In this document: piece after piece, positions 1 through 6,179 of the stretch
Position numbering within the stretch: position 1 is the first letter of the stretch
Layout of the letters: every line of letters starts with the position of its first letter
NCBI GenBank assembly: GCA_031268255.1
Contig: JAIRXO010000232.1
Coordinates: forward strand, 1 to 6,967
Direction of reading: 5' to 3'
Length of the DNA stretch: 6,967 nt
DNA from: Spirochaetaceae bacterium
Lineage (GTDB): Bacteria; Spirochaetota; Spirochaetia; Treponematales; Breznakiellaceae
Notes under the pieces: generated by a model
Told to the model about the DNA's origin: nothing
Database searches by the model: none
The model's input: the letters and a program-made list of their open reading frames with translations, nothing else
Program-made: the position numbers and the translations under genes

Positions 1-11
1 CAATTTGGAAT

Positions 12-45
12 AACCACGAACCACGCGAACCACACGAACGGAAGG
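12..45. repeat. short 9-bp direct repeats (AACCACG-type)
   Basis: AACCACG at 12-18 is followed by three tandem 9-mers: AACCACGCG (19-27), AACCACACG (28-36) and a decayed AACGGAAGG (37-45). In the forward frame that stays open through here they read as N-H-E-P-R-E-P-H-E-R. The block directly abuts the 21-bp array, so both may belong to one repeat-rich, fast-evolving segment. Its function is unknown. Confidence 0.6.
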
Positions 46-46
46 T

Positions 47-235
47 CCCGGAAGGTTTGGGACCGCTCCGGGACGGTTTTGGACCCTTCCGGAGCGGCTC
101 CCGACACAACCGGAGCGGCATCGGACATAGCCGGAGCGGCATCGGACATAGCCGGAGCGGCTTCGGACATAGCCGGAGCGGCATAGGACATAGCCGGAGC
201 GTCTCCGGACCACGCGGGAGCGGGCGTACGTCGCC
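47..235. repeat. 21-bp tandem repeat array (minisatellite), about nine units
   Basis: The units fall in 21-bp register at 47, 68, 89, 110, 131, 152, 173, 194 and 215. The best-conserved unit is the core CCGGAGCGG followed by CATCGGACATAG. Units at 110 and 131 are identical, those at 152 and 173 differ by one or two bases, and the outer units decay progressively, as expected of an array growing from its centre. Because 21 is a multiple of 3, the frame with codons starting at 57 is never interrupted and would encode heptads such as G-I-G-H-S-R-S. That frame is open from the left edge of the window and ends at TGA 237-239. The only in-frame near-start inside it, TTG at 57, has a GGAAGG only 1 nt upstream, which is too close to work well. 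The array could be the 3' end of a gene entering from the left, or non-coding. I favour non-coding or unresolved. Confidence 0.85.
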
Positions 236-314
236 CTGAAATGGGAGATACGCAAAGAGCACGGGGAAAGCCCCTGGAGCGAGTTTGGGAGTGAGATTAT
301 ACCCTAACAAAGGT

Positions 315-343
315 GTTACCCGCTTACGCGGAGAACATATACT
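315..343 (+). promoter_or_regulatory. probable promoter of the binding-protein/ABC operon
   Basis: A good -10 box, TATACT (338-343), lies 17 nt after a weak -35, GTTACC (315-320, 3 of 6 consensus bases). Transcription would start near 350, giving a leader of about 35 nt before the start codon at 385. The spacer contains a small palindrome, CCGC-TTAC-GCGG (320-331), which could be an operator half-site pair or chance. The weak -35 would be consistent with a promoter needing activation, but that is inference. Between the repeat array and this promoter the only other structure I see is a short GGGG-AAAG-CCCC hairpin (263-274). Confidence 0.5.
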
Positions 344-384
344 AATTTGACGGCGGGAGAGACCGTAAAGGAAAAGGAGACACT

Positions 385-1416
385 ATGAAAAAACTATGTG
401 TGCTGTGTGGTGTTCTGGCGCTTTTGACCGCGCCGGTTTTCGCGGGCGGCGGAGCCCAGTCCTCAGGCGGCGGGGGAGACCTGTCGCATATGACCATCGG
501 CGCGAGCGTCATGTCGCTGCAGCATCCGTTTATGGCCGACCTGGTGACAGGCTATAACGAATTTATCAAGCAGACGAATATAAGGATGCTGATAACGGAC
601 GGCGGCAACATGGAGCCGGAAAAGCAGGTGACGAATGTGGAGAACTACATCGCGCAGCGTGTGGACGGCATCCTTGTTCAGTGCATCGACATCAATACAA
701 TCCGCGACACCATTAACCGCGCCATGGACGAAGGCATTCCGGTGGGTTACTATCCCCCCAGCCCGAATGTTAAAGCGGTTACCTACTTTGGGTATAACGA
801 ATACGACTGGGGACATGAACTTGGGGTTGTGGCCGCCGACTGGATTAAAACGCGCCTCAACGGCAAGGCAAAGGTTATCAGCTTCCAGTCTTCGGTTGAG
901 CCGCAGTCCCTTGAACGCGCCCAGGGCTGGTCAGACGCTCTTAACGAACTGTGCGGCGCGGGCAATGTTTCTATAGTTACCGTCGAAGCCAAAAACGCCG
1001 AAACAGCCGCCTCAAACACGGAAGCGGCCCTCCAGGCCAACTCCGACGCCCGGGTGATCATGGCCTTTGCCGGTCACTTCGCCCGTCCTGTCACTGAAGT
1101 GGTGACGGCTTCCGGCCTTCCCCTGGAGAACTTCTTCATCGGCACCTGTGACGGTACAACCGACGAGCTGGACCTCCTGGAAACCCCCAACACGCCGTTC
1201 CGCTGCGCCATCGCTAACAGGCGCTACGTGAACGAGATCGGCTACTACTGGGCGCAGAACATGGCGAAATGTATCGCAAAACTGCCCTACGACAATCCCT
1301 TCCCCATTCCGACCGTTGCCGTAACAAACGCTACGGTTAAAGCGTACCGCGCCCGGGCTCCCGAATATATCCTTGACCCGCAGCTCAAGGCGTATATGGA
1401 CGCGCGGAAAAAGTAA
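385..1416 (+). CDS. sugar-type ABC transporter periplasmic substrate-binding protein (CUT2/RbsB-like)
   Basis: This 343-residue exported protein captures a small ligand, probably a sugar or sugar derivative, and delivers it to the permease encoded two genes downstream. The start is set by AAGGAG (374-379), 5 nt before ATG. Residues 1-20 form a Sec signal peptide (KK, a hydrophobic core, then P-V-F-A). It is followed by a Gly-rich linker (21-31) with no Cys at the cleavage point, so it is probably soluble rather than a lipoprotein. The Peripla_BP_4 fold is recognisable: strand 1 and the first ligand region at 37-49 (TIGASVMSLQHPF), the N-terminal-lobe motif VDGILVQCIDINTI (93-106), GIPV (117-120), an R-A-Q-G-W helix with the expected Arg at 178, and the C-lobe GTCDGTTDE (253-261). 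Two ligand-region segments are atypical: GYYPPSPN (121-128) replaces the usual VDR-like strand end, and FAGHFA (228-233) stands where RbsB has an Asn-Asp. The substrate is therefore not predictable as ribose. It leads an operon with the ATPase, permease and hydrolase genes. Confidence 0.93.
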   Translation: MKKLCVLCGVLALLTAPVFAGGGAQSSGGGGDLSHMTIGASVMSLQHPFMADLVTGYNEFIKQTNIRMLITDGGNMEPEKQVTNVENYIAQRVDGILVQCIDINTIRDTINRAMDEGIPVGYYPPSPNVKAVTYFGYNEYDWGHELGVVAADWIKTRLNGKAKVISFQSSVEPQSLERAQGWSDALNELCGAGNVSIVTVEAKNAETAASNTEAALQANSDARVIMAFAGHFARPVTEVVTASGLPLENFFIGTCDGTTDELDLLETPNTPFRCAIANRRYVNEIGYYWAQNMAKCIAKLPYDNPFPIPTVAVTNATVKAYRARAPEYILDPQLKAYMDARKK

Positions 1417-1419
1417 CTC

Positions 1420-1425
1420 GAGAGG
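1420..1425 (+). promoter_or_regulatory. ribosome binding site deciding the ATPase start
   Basis: GAGAGG lies 6 nt before ATG 1432, a normal spacing. An in-frame GTG at 1426 immediately follows the motif and leaves no spacer, so ATG 1432 is the better start. Confidence 0.65.
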
Positions 1426-1431
1426 GTGGTT

Positions 1432-2931
1432 ATGGATACCAGCGTATTCCTGTCCGTGAAGGACGTGTCAAAACAGTACGGACAAGTGACGGTTCTGGAC
1501 AAATTTACCGCGGATTTTCACCGCGGCGAGGTCCACGCGCTTGTCGGCGAAAACGGCGCGGGTAAATCCACTATCTGTAAGGCCATTGCCGGGGCCATTC
1601 GGCCTACGTCCGGCACGTTTGTAGTGGACGGGAAGGCGCTTTCGGGCTGGACGCCGCAGGAGGCGAAAAAGGCGGGGGTCAGCATGGTGTACCAGGAATT
1701 CAACCTGATCCCGGAGATGCCTGTGTACGAAAATCTTTTTGTCGGCAAAGAAATTCACAAATCGCTCTTTGTCGATAAAAAAGCGATGATTGCCGAAAGC
1801 AGGCGTATTTTTGCTGAAATGGGCGTGTCAATTAACGCCCACGCAAAGCTGAAAACCCTTTCGGTTGCCTACTGCCAGCTGGTGGAAATTGCCAAAGCGC
1901 TTCTTGACAACAGCAAACTCCTCATCCTGGACGAGCCGACGGCCACCCTTACCAACAACGAAGTCGGCATCCTTTTCAACGTCCTGGGAAAACTCAAGGA
2001 CAGCGGCATTTCGCTGATCTATATATCCCACCGCCTTGAAGAGATTTTTACGTTATGTGATACAATTACCGTGCTGCGGGACGGCCTTTTGATTAAGACG
2101 ATGCCCGTCCCGGAGACAACTATCGAACAGCTGATACACATGATGATTGGCCGGGAGATGTCTCAGGAGTTTCCGCCGCGCGTTGAAAGCGGCATGCCGC
2201 GGGATGAACCTTCACCTCTGCGTGTGGAAGGCGTGACAAACAAGAAGCTCAAAAACATTTCTTTTACCTTGAAGAAGGGCGAAATTCTCGGTCTGGCCGG
2301 CCTTGTCGGAGCGGGGAGGACAGAGACGGTGCGGGCTGTTTTCGGAGCCGACAAAATTGACGCCGGAAAAATCTTTGTTAAAGGAAAAGAAGTCCGCTTC
2401 AGGTCTCCCTCAGACGCTATCAGAGAAGGGCTTGCCCTGATACCCGAAGACCGCAAACGCGACGGGCTTATGCTGATTTTGTCGATCATGCACAACATCT
2501 CGGTGGTGGTGATAAAGAACCTTTCAGTGTTTACAATAGTGTCCGGAACAAAGGAAAAAGAAATCACCGAACGAAGCCGTCAACTTTTGGCAATCAAAGC
2601 GGCGTCAATGACGAACCTTGCCAGGAGTCTTTCCGGCGGTAACCAGCAGAAGATTGTTCTGGCAAAGTGGCTTGCCTCGGACGCTGATATTTTTATCTTT
2701 GACGAGCCTACACGGGGAATTGACGTCGGCGCGAAAAAAGAAATTTATGATTTTCTTGTCAAATTAAAGGTGGAAGGCAAAAGCCTCATCGTAATAAGCT
2801 CTGAAATGCAGGAAATCCTTGGCCTTTGTGACCGCATAGTGGTGATGCACGAGGGGGAAGTACAGGGAGAACTTGACTGGAAAGAGGCGACACAGGAAAA
2901 AATCCTGTCGCTGGCCTCAGGCATCACCTGA
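1432..2931 (+). CDS. double-cassette sugar ABC transporter ATPase (RbsA/MglA family)
   Basis: This 499-residue cytoplasmic ATPase powers the importer; two fused nucleotide-binding domains are the hallmark of CUT2 systems. NBD1 has Walker A GENGAGKST (39-47), a Q-loop in MVYQEF (Q88), a signature-like LSVAYCQ (143-149), Walker B LLILDEP (D167, E168) and switch His 200. NBD2 has a degenerate Walker A, GLVGAGRTE (290-298), with Arg in place of Lys, a canonical signature LSGGNQQ (400-406), Walker B FIFDEPTRG (D424, E425), and SSEM (456-459) where a switch His would be. This pattern, with one catalytic site built from complementary halves, is usual for RbsA/MglA relatives, so it is not a sign of decay. 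NBD1's signature lacks the usual Gly, but NBD1 signatures vary in this family. The gene starts 15 nt after the binding-protein stop and ends 15 nt before the permease start, consistent with one transcript. Confidence 0.95.
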   Translation: MDTSVFLSVKDVSKQYGQVTVLDKFTADFHRGEVHALVGENGAGKSTICKAIAGAIRPTSGTFVVDGKALSGWTPQEAKKAGVSMVYQEFNLIPEMPVYENLFVGKEIHKSLFVDKKAMIAESRRIFAEMGVSINAHAKLKTLSVAYCQLVEIAKALLDNSKLLILDEPTATLTNNEVGILFNVLGKLKDSGISLIYISHRLEEIFTLCDTITVLRDGLLIKTMPVPETTIEQLIHMMIGREMSQEFPPRVESGMPRDEPSPLRVEGVTNKKLKNISFTLKKGEILGLAGLVGAGRTETVRAVFGADKIDAGKIFVKGKEVRFRSPSDAIREGLALIPEDRKRDGLMLILSIMHNISVVVIKNLSVFTIVSGTKEKEITERSRQLLAIKAASMTNLARSLSGGNQQKIVLAKWLASDADIFIFDEPTRGIDVGAKKEIYDFLVKLKVEGKSLIVISSEMQEILGLCDRIVVMHEGEVQGELDWKEATQEKILSLASGIT

Positions 2932-2946
2932 GTAAGTGGAATAGAT

Positions 2947-3912
2947 ATGGAAGAAAAGAAAAGTTTGAAAATGTTGCTGTCAATGTACGAAAAATACGGG
3001 ATTTTCGCAATCCTCATTCTGGAATTGATCATTTTCACTATTGCCAACGACAAATTCCTTACCGTGACCAACCTCTTCCTCGTAGGCAGGCAGGTCTCGT
3101 TTTATGGCATTGCGGCTGTCGGCATGACGATGGTGCTCCTTGTGGGTGAAATCGACATTTCAGGCGGTTCAATTCTGGCTTTTTCCGGATGCCTTGCGGC
3201 GACATTTATTGTCAGGTTTAACCTGCCGATTTGGCTGACATTCCTCCTTACCATGCTTATCTCAACTATGTTCGGTTTTGCCTCCGGCTTCCTCACAACC
3301 AAACTCAAAATTCCTTCCCTTATCGGCACGCTGGCAATGCAAACCATAATAAAAGGCATAACCTTTTTATATACCAACGCGCGCACTATATCTGGTCTTT
3401 CAAATGAGTACAAATTTTTAGGGCAGGGCTTTGTGTTTACCATTATTCCTTTCCCTATAATTGTTATGCTTATTGTGTTTATTATTGGTTTCATCACGCT
3501 TAATAAAACCTATATCGGCAGGCGAATCTATTCTGTCGGCGGTAATAAAGAGGCCTCAAGGCTTTCCGGCATAAAGACCGACAAAACAGTGATCGGCGTA
3601 TTTGTGGTATCAGCAGTCACTGCTTCCATTGCGGGTATGCTCATGTCGGCAAGGCTTGGCGCAGGACAGCCTGCCATCGGCTCCGACTTTGCGATGGATG
3701 TTCTGACCGCCACAGTCCTTGGGGGCGTCACGCTCCAGGGGGGAAAGGGCGCTGTTCTCAATGTGCTTATCGGCTCTTTCATCATCGGTATTTTGTCAAA
3801 CGGCCTTGTCCTTTGCGGAGTTCTCGAATATCTGCAATGGATAATCAAAGGTTTTGTGTTCCTTTTCGCTGTCGCGATTAGTAATCTTGACAGCATAATG
3901 TCCAAAAACTAA
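2947..3912 (+). CDS. sugar ABC transporter permease (RbsC-like, BPD_transp_2 family)
   Basis: This 321-residue inner-membrane protein forms the translocation channel, presumably as a homodimer, since only one permease gene is present. I see about nine to ten hydrophobic segments, near residues 18-34, 44-67, 73-91, 94-116, 123-143, 161-185, 214-235, 250-262, 268-291 and 294-312. Family motifs are intact: GEIDISGGS (67-75), the cytoplasmic loop GGNKEASRLSGI (198-209) that contacts the ATPase in this family, and ARLGAGQPAIGSDFAMD (235-251) followed by TVLGG and GGKG (256-268). The Shine-Dalgarno AGTGGA (2935-2940), 6 nt before ATG, is weak, so translation may partly depend on the upstream ATPase gene. 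Its length is normal for the family. It completes the importer with the two genes before it. Confidence 0.95.
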   Translation: MEEKKSLKMLLSMYEKYGIFAILILELIIFTIANDKFLTVTNLFLVGRQVSFYGIAAVGMTMVLLVGEIDISGGSILAFSGCLAATFIVRFNLPIWLTFLLTMLISTMFGFASGFLTTKLKIPSLIGTLAMQTIIKGITFLYTNARTISGLSNEYKFLGQGFVFTIIPFPIIVMLIVFIIGFITLNKTYIGRRIYSVGGNKEASRLSGIKTDKTVIGVFVVSAVTASIAGMLMSARLGAGQPAIGSDFAMDVLTATVLGGVTLQGGKGAVLNVLIGSFIIGILSNGLVLCGVLEYLQWIIKGFVFLFAVAISNLDSIMSKN

Positions 3913-3929
3913 AACAGCGGAGGTACATT

Positions 3930-4859
3930 ATGGCTTATGAGCAGGTATATCAGGGAAACATGGTAGAGATTTTCAAAATTTCGCCTTATTTCTATTTCCG
4001 CCGGGCAAACCTGCCCATTCGCGGGCAGTGCAACGGCGCCTTTATCGTTGGTGAACGTGAAGTTGTAATCGTAGACGCCCCGCCGGAAGGTATCGAGATG
4101 CTTGACGAGGCCGAAAAACTTTTTCACAAACCCGTTACGGCCGTTCTCCTCACCCATGGCCACACCGACCATATTGACGGTCTCCCGGCCTGGCTCGAAA
4201 AGGACGTAACAGTCTACTGCAATTATCGCATACTCGACAGACTTGTTCCTGAAAAGGCCTACCTCCAGGCTTTTTCGTCAATGCGGGGTACGTGCCGGGC
4301 AAACTTTACCGGCGTCCACGACAAGATTAACCTCTACCTTGCGGATGGAAAGGAAGGCGGTATTGATATTGAGCTTTTCATTATGGGAGACGTCATGCAC
4401 TCAAAGGGCGATATGTTTGTCCGCGTCCCTGCTCTTGAGCTTATATGCACAGGCGATGCCGTGGTTGAATACCAGACCACGTACTTTCACGGCGCGGACA
4501 TCCGCGGCTGGATTTACTCCCTGCGTCAACTTGCCCAGTTACAGAACAAGTGGATACTGCCAGGGCATAATCCTGAGCTTCTTCCATACTCTTATATGAC
4601 GGGGTTTGCCGATTACCTTTCGGTGATCGAAACATGCGCCCGCATCTGCTTCATGAGGTTCCACCCGGAGCTTCTCGGAAAAACAGAGGAAGAGCGTTTT
4701 GACAGTGTTACCACAGACGAAGTAAAAGTCTTAGTAGAAGAATTCTTTGATGAGCGAAGCAAAGATGTAGTATTCCTTGAAGAGAAGGCAGGGCCTGTCG
4801 ATGCGCGCCGGGTCGTGCGTATGACCCTCTGGGAATTCATTCGGGAGTGGATTCGCTAA
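3930..4859 (+). CDS. metallo-beta-lactamase-fold hydrolase in the transporter operon
   Basis: This is a predicted soluble cytoplasmic metallohydrolase of 309 residues; no signal peptide or membrane segment is visible. The start follows a strong GGAGGT (3919-3924), 5 nt before ATG, and the gene begins 17 nt after the permease stop. The dinuclear-metal site is complete: H76-G-H78-T-D80-H81, H157 in DVMHSKGD, bridging D176 in CTGDAV, and H213 in ILPGH. NGAFIVGEREVVIVDAP (35-51) is the usual N-terminal beta-sandwich of glyoxalase II-like members, and GADIRGWIYSLRQL (188-201) is the helix seen in many of them. Residues from about 220 to 309 form a mostly helical C-terminal extension that I do not recognise. 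The family hydrolyses thioesters, lactones, phosphoesters and related bonds. Operon position suggests action on the imported ligand or a derivative such as a sugar lactone, but this is inference. Assignment to the fold is secure and the substrate is unknown. Confidence 0.92.
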   Translation: MAYEQVYQGNMVEIFKISPYFYFRRANLPIRGQCNGAFIVGEREVVIVDAPPEGIEMLDEAEKLFHKPVTAVLLTHGHTDHIDGLPAWLEKDVTVYCNYRILDRLVPEKAYLQAFSSMRGTCRANFTGVHDKINLYLADGKEGGIDIELFIMGDVMHSKGDMFVRVPALELICTGDAVVEYQTTYFHGADIRGWIYSLRQLAQLQNKWILPGHNPELLPYSYMTGFADYLSVIETCARICFMRFHPELLGKTEEERFDSVTTDEVKVLVEEFFDERSKDVVFLEEKAGPVDARRVVRMTLWEFIREWIR

Positions 4860-4921
4860 GAGAGCGGACGTTTCCCCCCATCGAACGAACCTTTGTTCAA
4901 ACAACGGCAACGCTAAAGATA

Positions 4922-4942
4922 CCCCGGTTCTCCGCGGCGGGG
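4922..4942 (-). terminator. weak terminator-like stem after the - strand ATPase gene
   Basis: CCCCG (4922-4926) can pair with CGGGG (4938-4942) across an 11-nt loop. It lies just past the stop of the - strand ATPase gene, in the 87-nt gap between two convergent genes. On the - strand it is followed by TATCTTTA, which is only moderately T-rich. It is at best a weak intrinsic terminator. I see no better candidate for the + strand operon in this gap. Confidence 0.25.
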
Positions 4943-4946
4943 CGGT

Positions 4947-6065
4947 TCATGTGGCTTTATCGTCCAGATCTTTCAGGATGGAAAGTTCGGTTTCCCTATC
5001 AAAGTAACGGGCTTTGTCCATGTGGGGAACCAGGCTTATGGTTTCCCCGATGGTAAAGGAGTAGTGAGGTTCGGTCCGGGCTACCAGGGGTTGGGTTTCG
5101 GTTTTGAGCCAGAGGTGTATGTCGGCGCCCAGTGGTTCAATAACCTCGACTTTAACCTTCATGCCGCTTTCCTCCGGCGGCGTTTCGGTAAAGCTCAGAT
5201 CCTCCGGACGGATACCAAAGTAAATTTCCTTCCCAACATACCCTGTAAGCCAGGGGATATGCTCCGTAACAGGTTTCAACTCAAAGGATCCCTCTTCCAG
5301 TACGATGGAACCGTTCTTTTCGGTCACCCTTACGGTGAGGAAGTTCATGGGCGGAGACCCGATAAAACCGGCCACGAATTTATTGATCGGGTGATTGTAG
5401 AGGTACAGGGGAGAACCGATTTGCTGGACCTTCCCGTCCTTCATAACCACGATTTTACTGGCCATGGTCATAGCTTCAACCTGGTCGTGGGTAACATAGA
5501 TCATGGTAGCGTTCAGCCGGTGGTGAAGGTCCGACAGTTCGACCCGCATCTGTACCCGGAGTTTCGCGTCCAGGTTGGAAAGGGGTTCGTCAAAGAGGAA
5601 CACCTTGGGATTCCGGACTATGGCCCGGCCCACGGCAACCCGCTGACGCTGCCCGCCGGAAAGCGCCTTGGGTTTTCGTTCCAGGAACTTCTCTATATCC
5701 AGGATTTTTGCGGCCTCGTGGACCCGGTGCTCAATTTCCGCCTTGTCCAGTTTACGGATACGGAGCCCGAAGGCCATGTTCTCATATACGGACATATGGG
5801 GATAGAGGGCGTAATTCTGAAATACCATGGCGATATTCCGGTCCTTGGGGGGGACATCGTTCATCGGTTCCCCGTCAATCAGGAGTTCCCCTTCGGTAAT
5901 ATCCTCCAGACCGGCGATCATCCTGAGGGTTGTGGACTTTCCACACCCCGAGGGCCCTACGAATACGACAAATTCCTTGTCCTCCACGGTGATGTTGGCA
6001 TTGTCCACGGCGCGGACATTCCCCTCATACACCTTACAAATGTTTCTTAACTCCACTTTTGCCAT
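4947..6065 (-). CDS. ugpC: CUT1-type sugar ABC transporter ATPase (MalK/MsmX/UgpC family)
   Basis: This 372-residue cytoplasmic ATPase energises CUT1 importers for oligosaccharides or glycerol-3-phosphate-type substrates. Its single N-terminal NBD is canonical: Walker A GPSGCGKST (37-45), Q-loop VFQNYALYPH (Q83), signature LSGGQRQRVA (135-144), Walker B VFLFDEPLSNLDA (D159, E160) and switch His 193 in YVTHDQ. A regulatory OB/TOBE domain occupies about 235-365 and includes GIRPEDL (284-290). The length is typical. The start is ATG 6065-6063, with AGGGAGG (6078-6072) 6 nt upstream. No cognate permease or binding protein lies beside it and it has its own near-consensus promoter. It therefore resembles the shared, multitasking ATPases (MsmX, MsiK) that serve several importers. 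The symbol is the usual family label; glycerol-3-phosphate specificity is not implied. Confidence 0.95.
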   Translation of the reverse strand: MAKVELRNICKVYEGNVRAVDNANITVEDKEFVVFVGPSGCGKSTTLRMIAGLEDITEGELLIDGEPMNDVPPKDRNIAMVFQNYALYPHMSVYENMAFGLRIRKLDKAEIEHRVHEAAKILDIEKFLERKPKALSGGQRQRVAVGRAIVRNPKVFLFDEPLSNLDAKLRVQMRVELSDLHHRLNATMIYVTHDQVEAMTMASKIVVMKDGKVQQIGSPLYLYNHPINKFVAGFIGSPPMNFLTVRVTEKNGSIVLEEGSFELKPVTEHIPWLTGYVGKEIYFGIRPEDLSFTETPPEESGMKVKVEVIEPLGADIHLWLKTETQPLVARTEPHYSFTIGETISLVPHMDKARYFDRETELSILKDLDDKAT

Positions 6066-6102
6066 GTACGGCCTCCCTGATTTGGGCTATTTTATGCTTT
6101 TT

Positions 6103-6131
6103 AGTATAGTATCCATCACCGGGTTTGTCAA
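6103..6131 (-). promoter_or_regulatory. near-consensus sigma70-type promoter of the CUT1 ATPase gene
   Basis: Read on the - strand, a perfect TTGACA (6131-6126) is followed after exactly 17 nt by TATACT (6108-6103, 5 of 6 consensus bases). The start would fall near 6097-6101, giving a leader of about 35 nt that holds the AGGGAGG ribosome site. This predicts strong constitutive transcription unless a repressor acts, in keeping with a shared ATPase needed by several importers. Confidence 0.85.
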
Positions 6132-6151
6132 ACAAACGAACGAATTGACAA
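6125..6151. promoter_or_regulatory. inverted repeat made by the two divergent -35 regions
   Basis: TTGTCAA (6125-6131) and TTGACAA (6145-6151) are exact 7-bp reverse complements separated by 13 nt (6132-6144) containing CGAACGAA. Each arm contains the -35 box of one of the divergent promoters. The dyad may simply be two consensus -35 boxes facing away from each other, or it may be an operator letting one factor control both genes. Confidence 0.45.
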
Positions 6152-6173
6152 GGGTATGCCCAGTCTTCATACT
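6145..6173 (+). promoter_or_regulatory. promoter of the phosphatidyltransferase gene, predicting a leaderless mRNA
   Basis: A perfect TTGACA (6145-6150), a 17-nt spacer, and CATACT (6168-6173, 4 of 6 consensus bases) are followed by 6 nt (GAATAT) and then the A of ATG 6180. A normal start 7 nt past the -10 would therefore be at the first base of the start codon. Confidence 0.65.
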
Positions 6174-6179
6174 GAATAT

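Noticed and set aside
57..239. Small protein of 60 residues starting at TTG 57
   Set aside because: The start has no properly spaced ribosome site, and the frame is open further upstream. The open frame follows from a 21-bp repeat lacking stops in that phase. It is kept only as a repeat and a question.
263..274. GGGG-AAAG-CCCC hairpin in the leader region
   Set aside because: Only four base pairs with no T tract or conserved context, so not supportable as a terminator or regulatory element.
4863..4914. Possible terminator for the four-gene operon using AGCG/CGCT and CGTT/AACG arms
   Set aside because: The arms are 4 bp each, widely separated by unpaired bases, and no T run follows.
5022..6050. 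Long + strand open frame (342 codons) opposite the CUT1 ATPase gene
   Set aside because: It lies wholly antisense to a gene with every ABC ATPase motif intact. Its translation shows no recognisable domain, and it is explained by the codon composition of the true gene.
6156..6179. Upstream ATG as the start of the phosphatidyltransferase
   Set aside because: It lies between the -35 and -10 boxes of the best promoter, its AAGGG is 1 nt away, and the extra eight residues do not resemble the usual N-terminus of the family.
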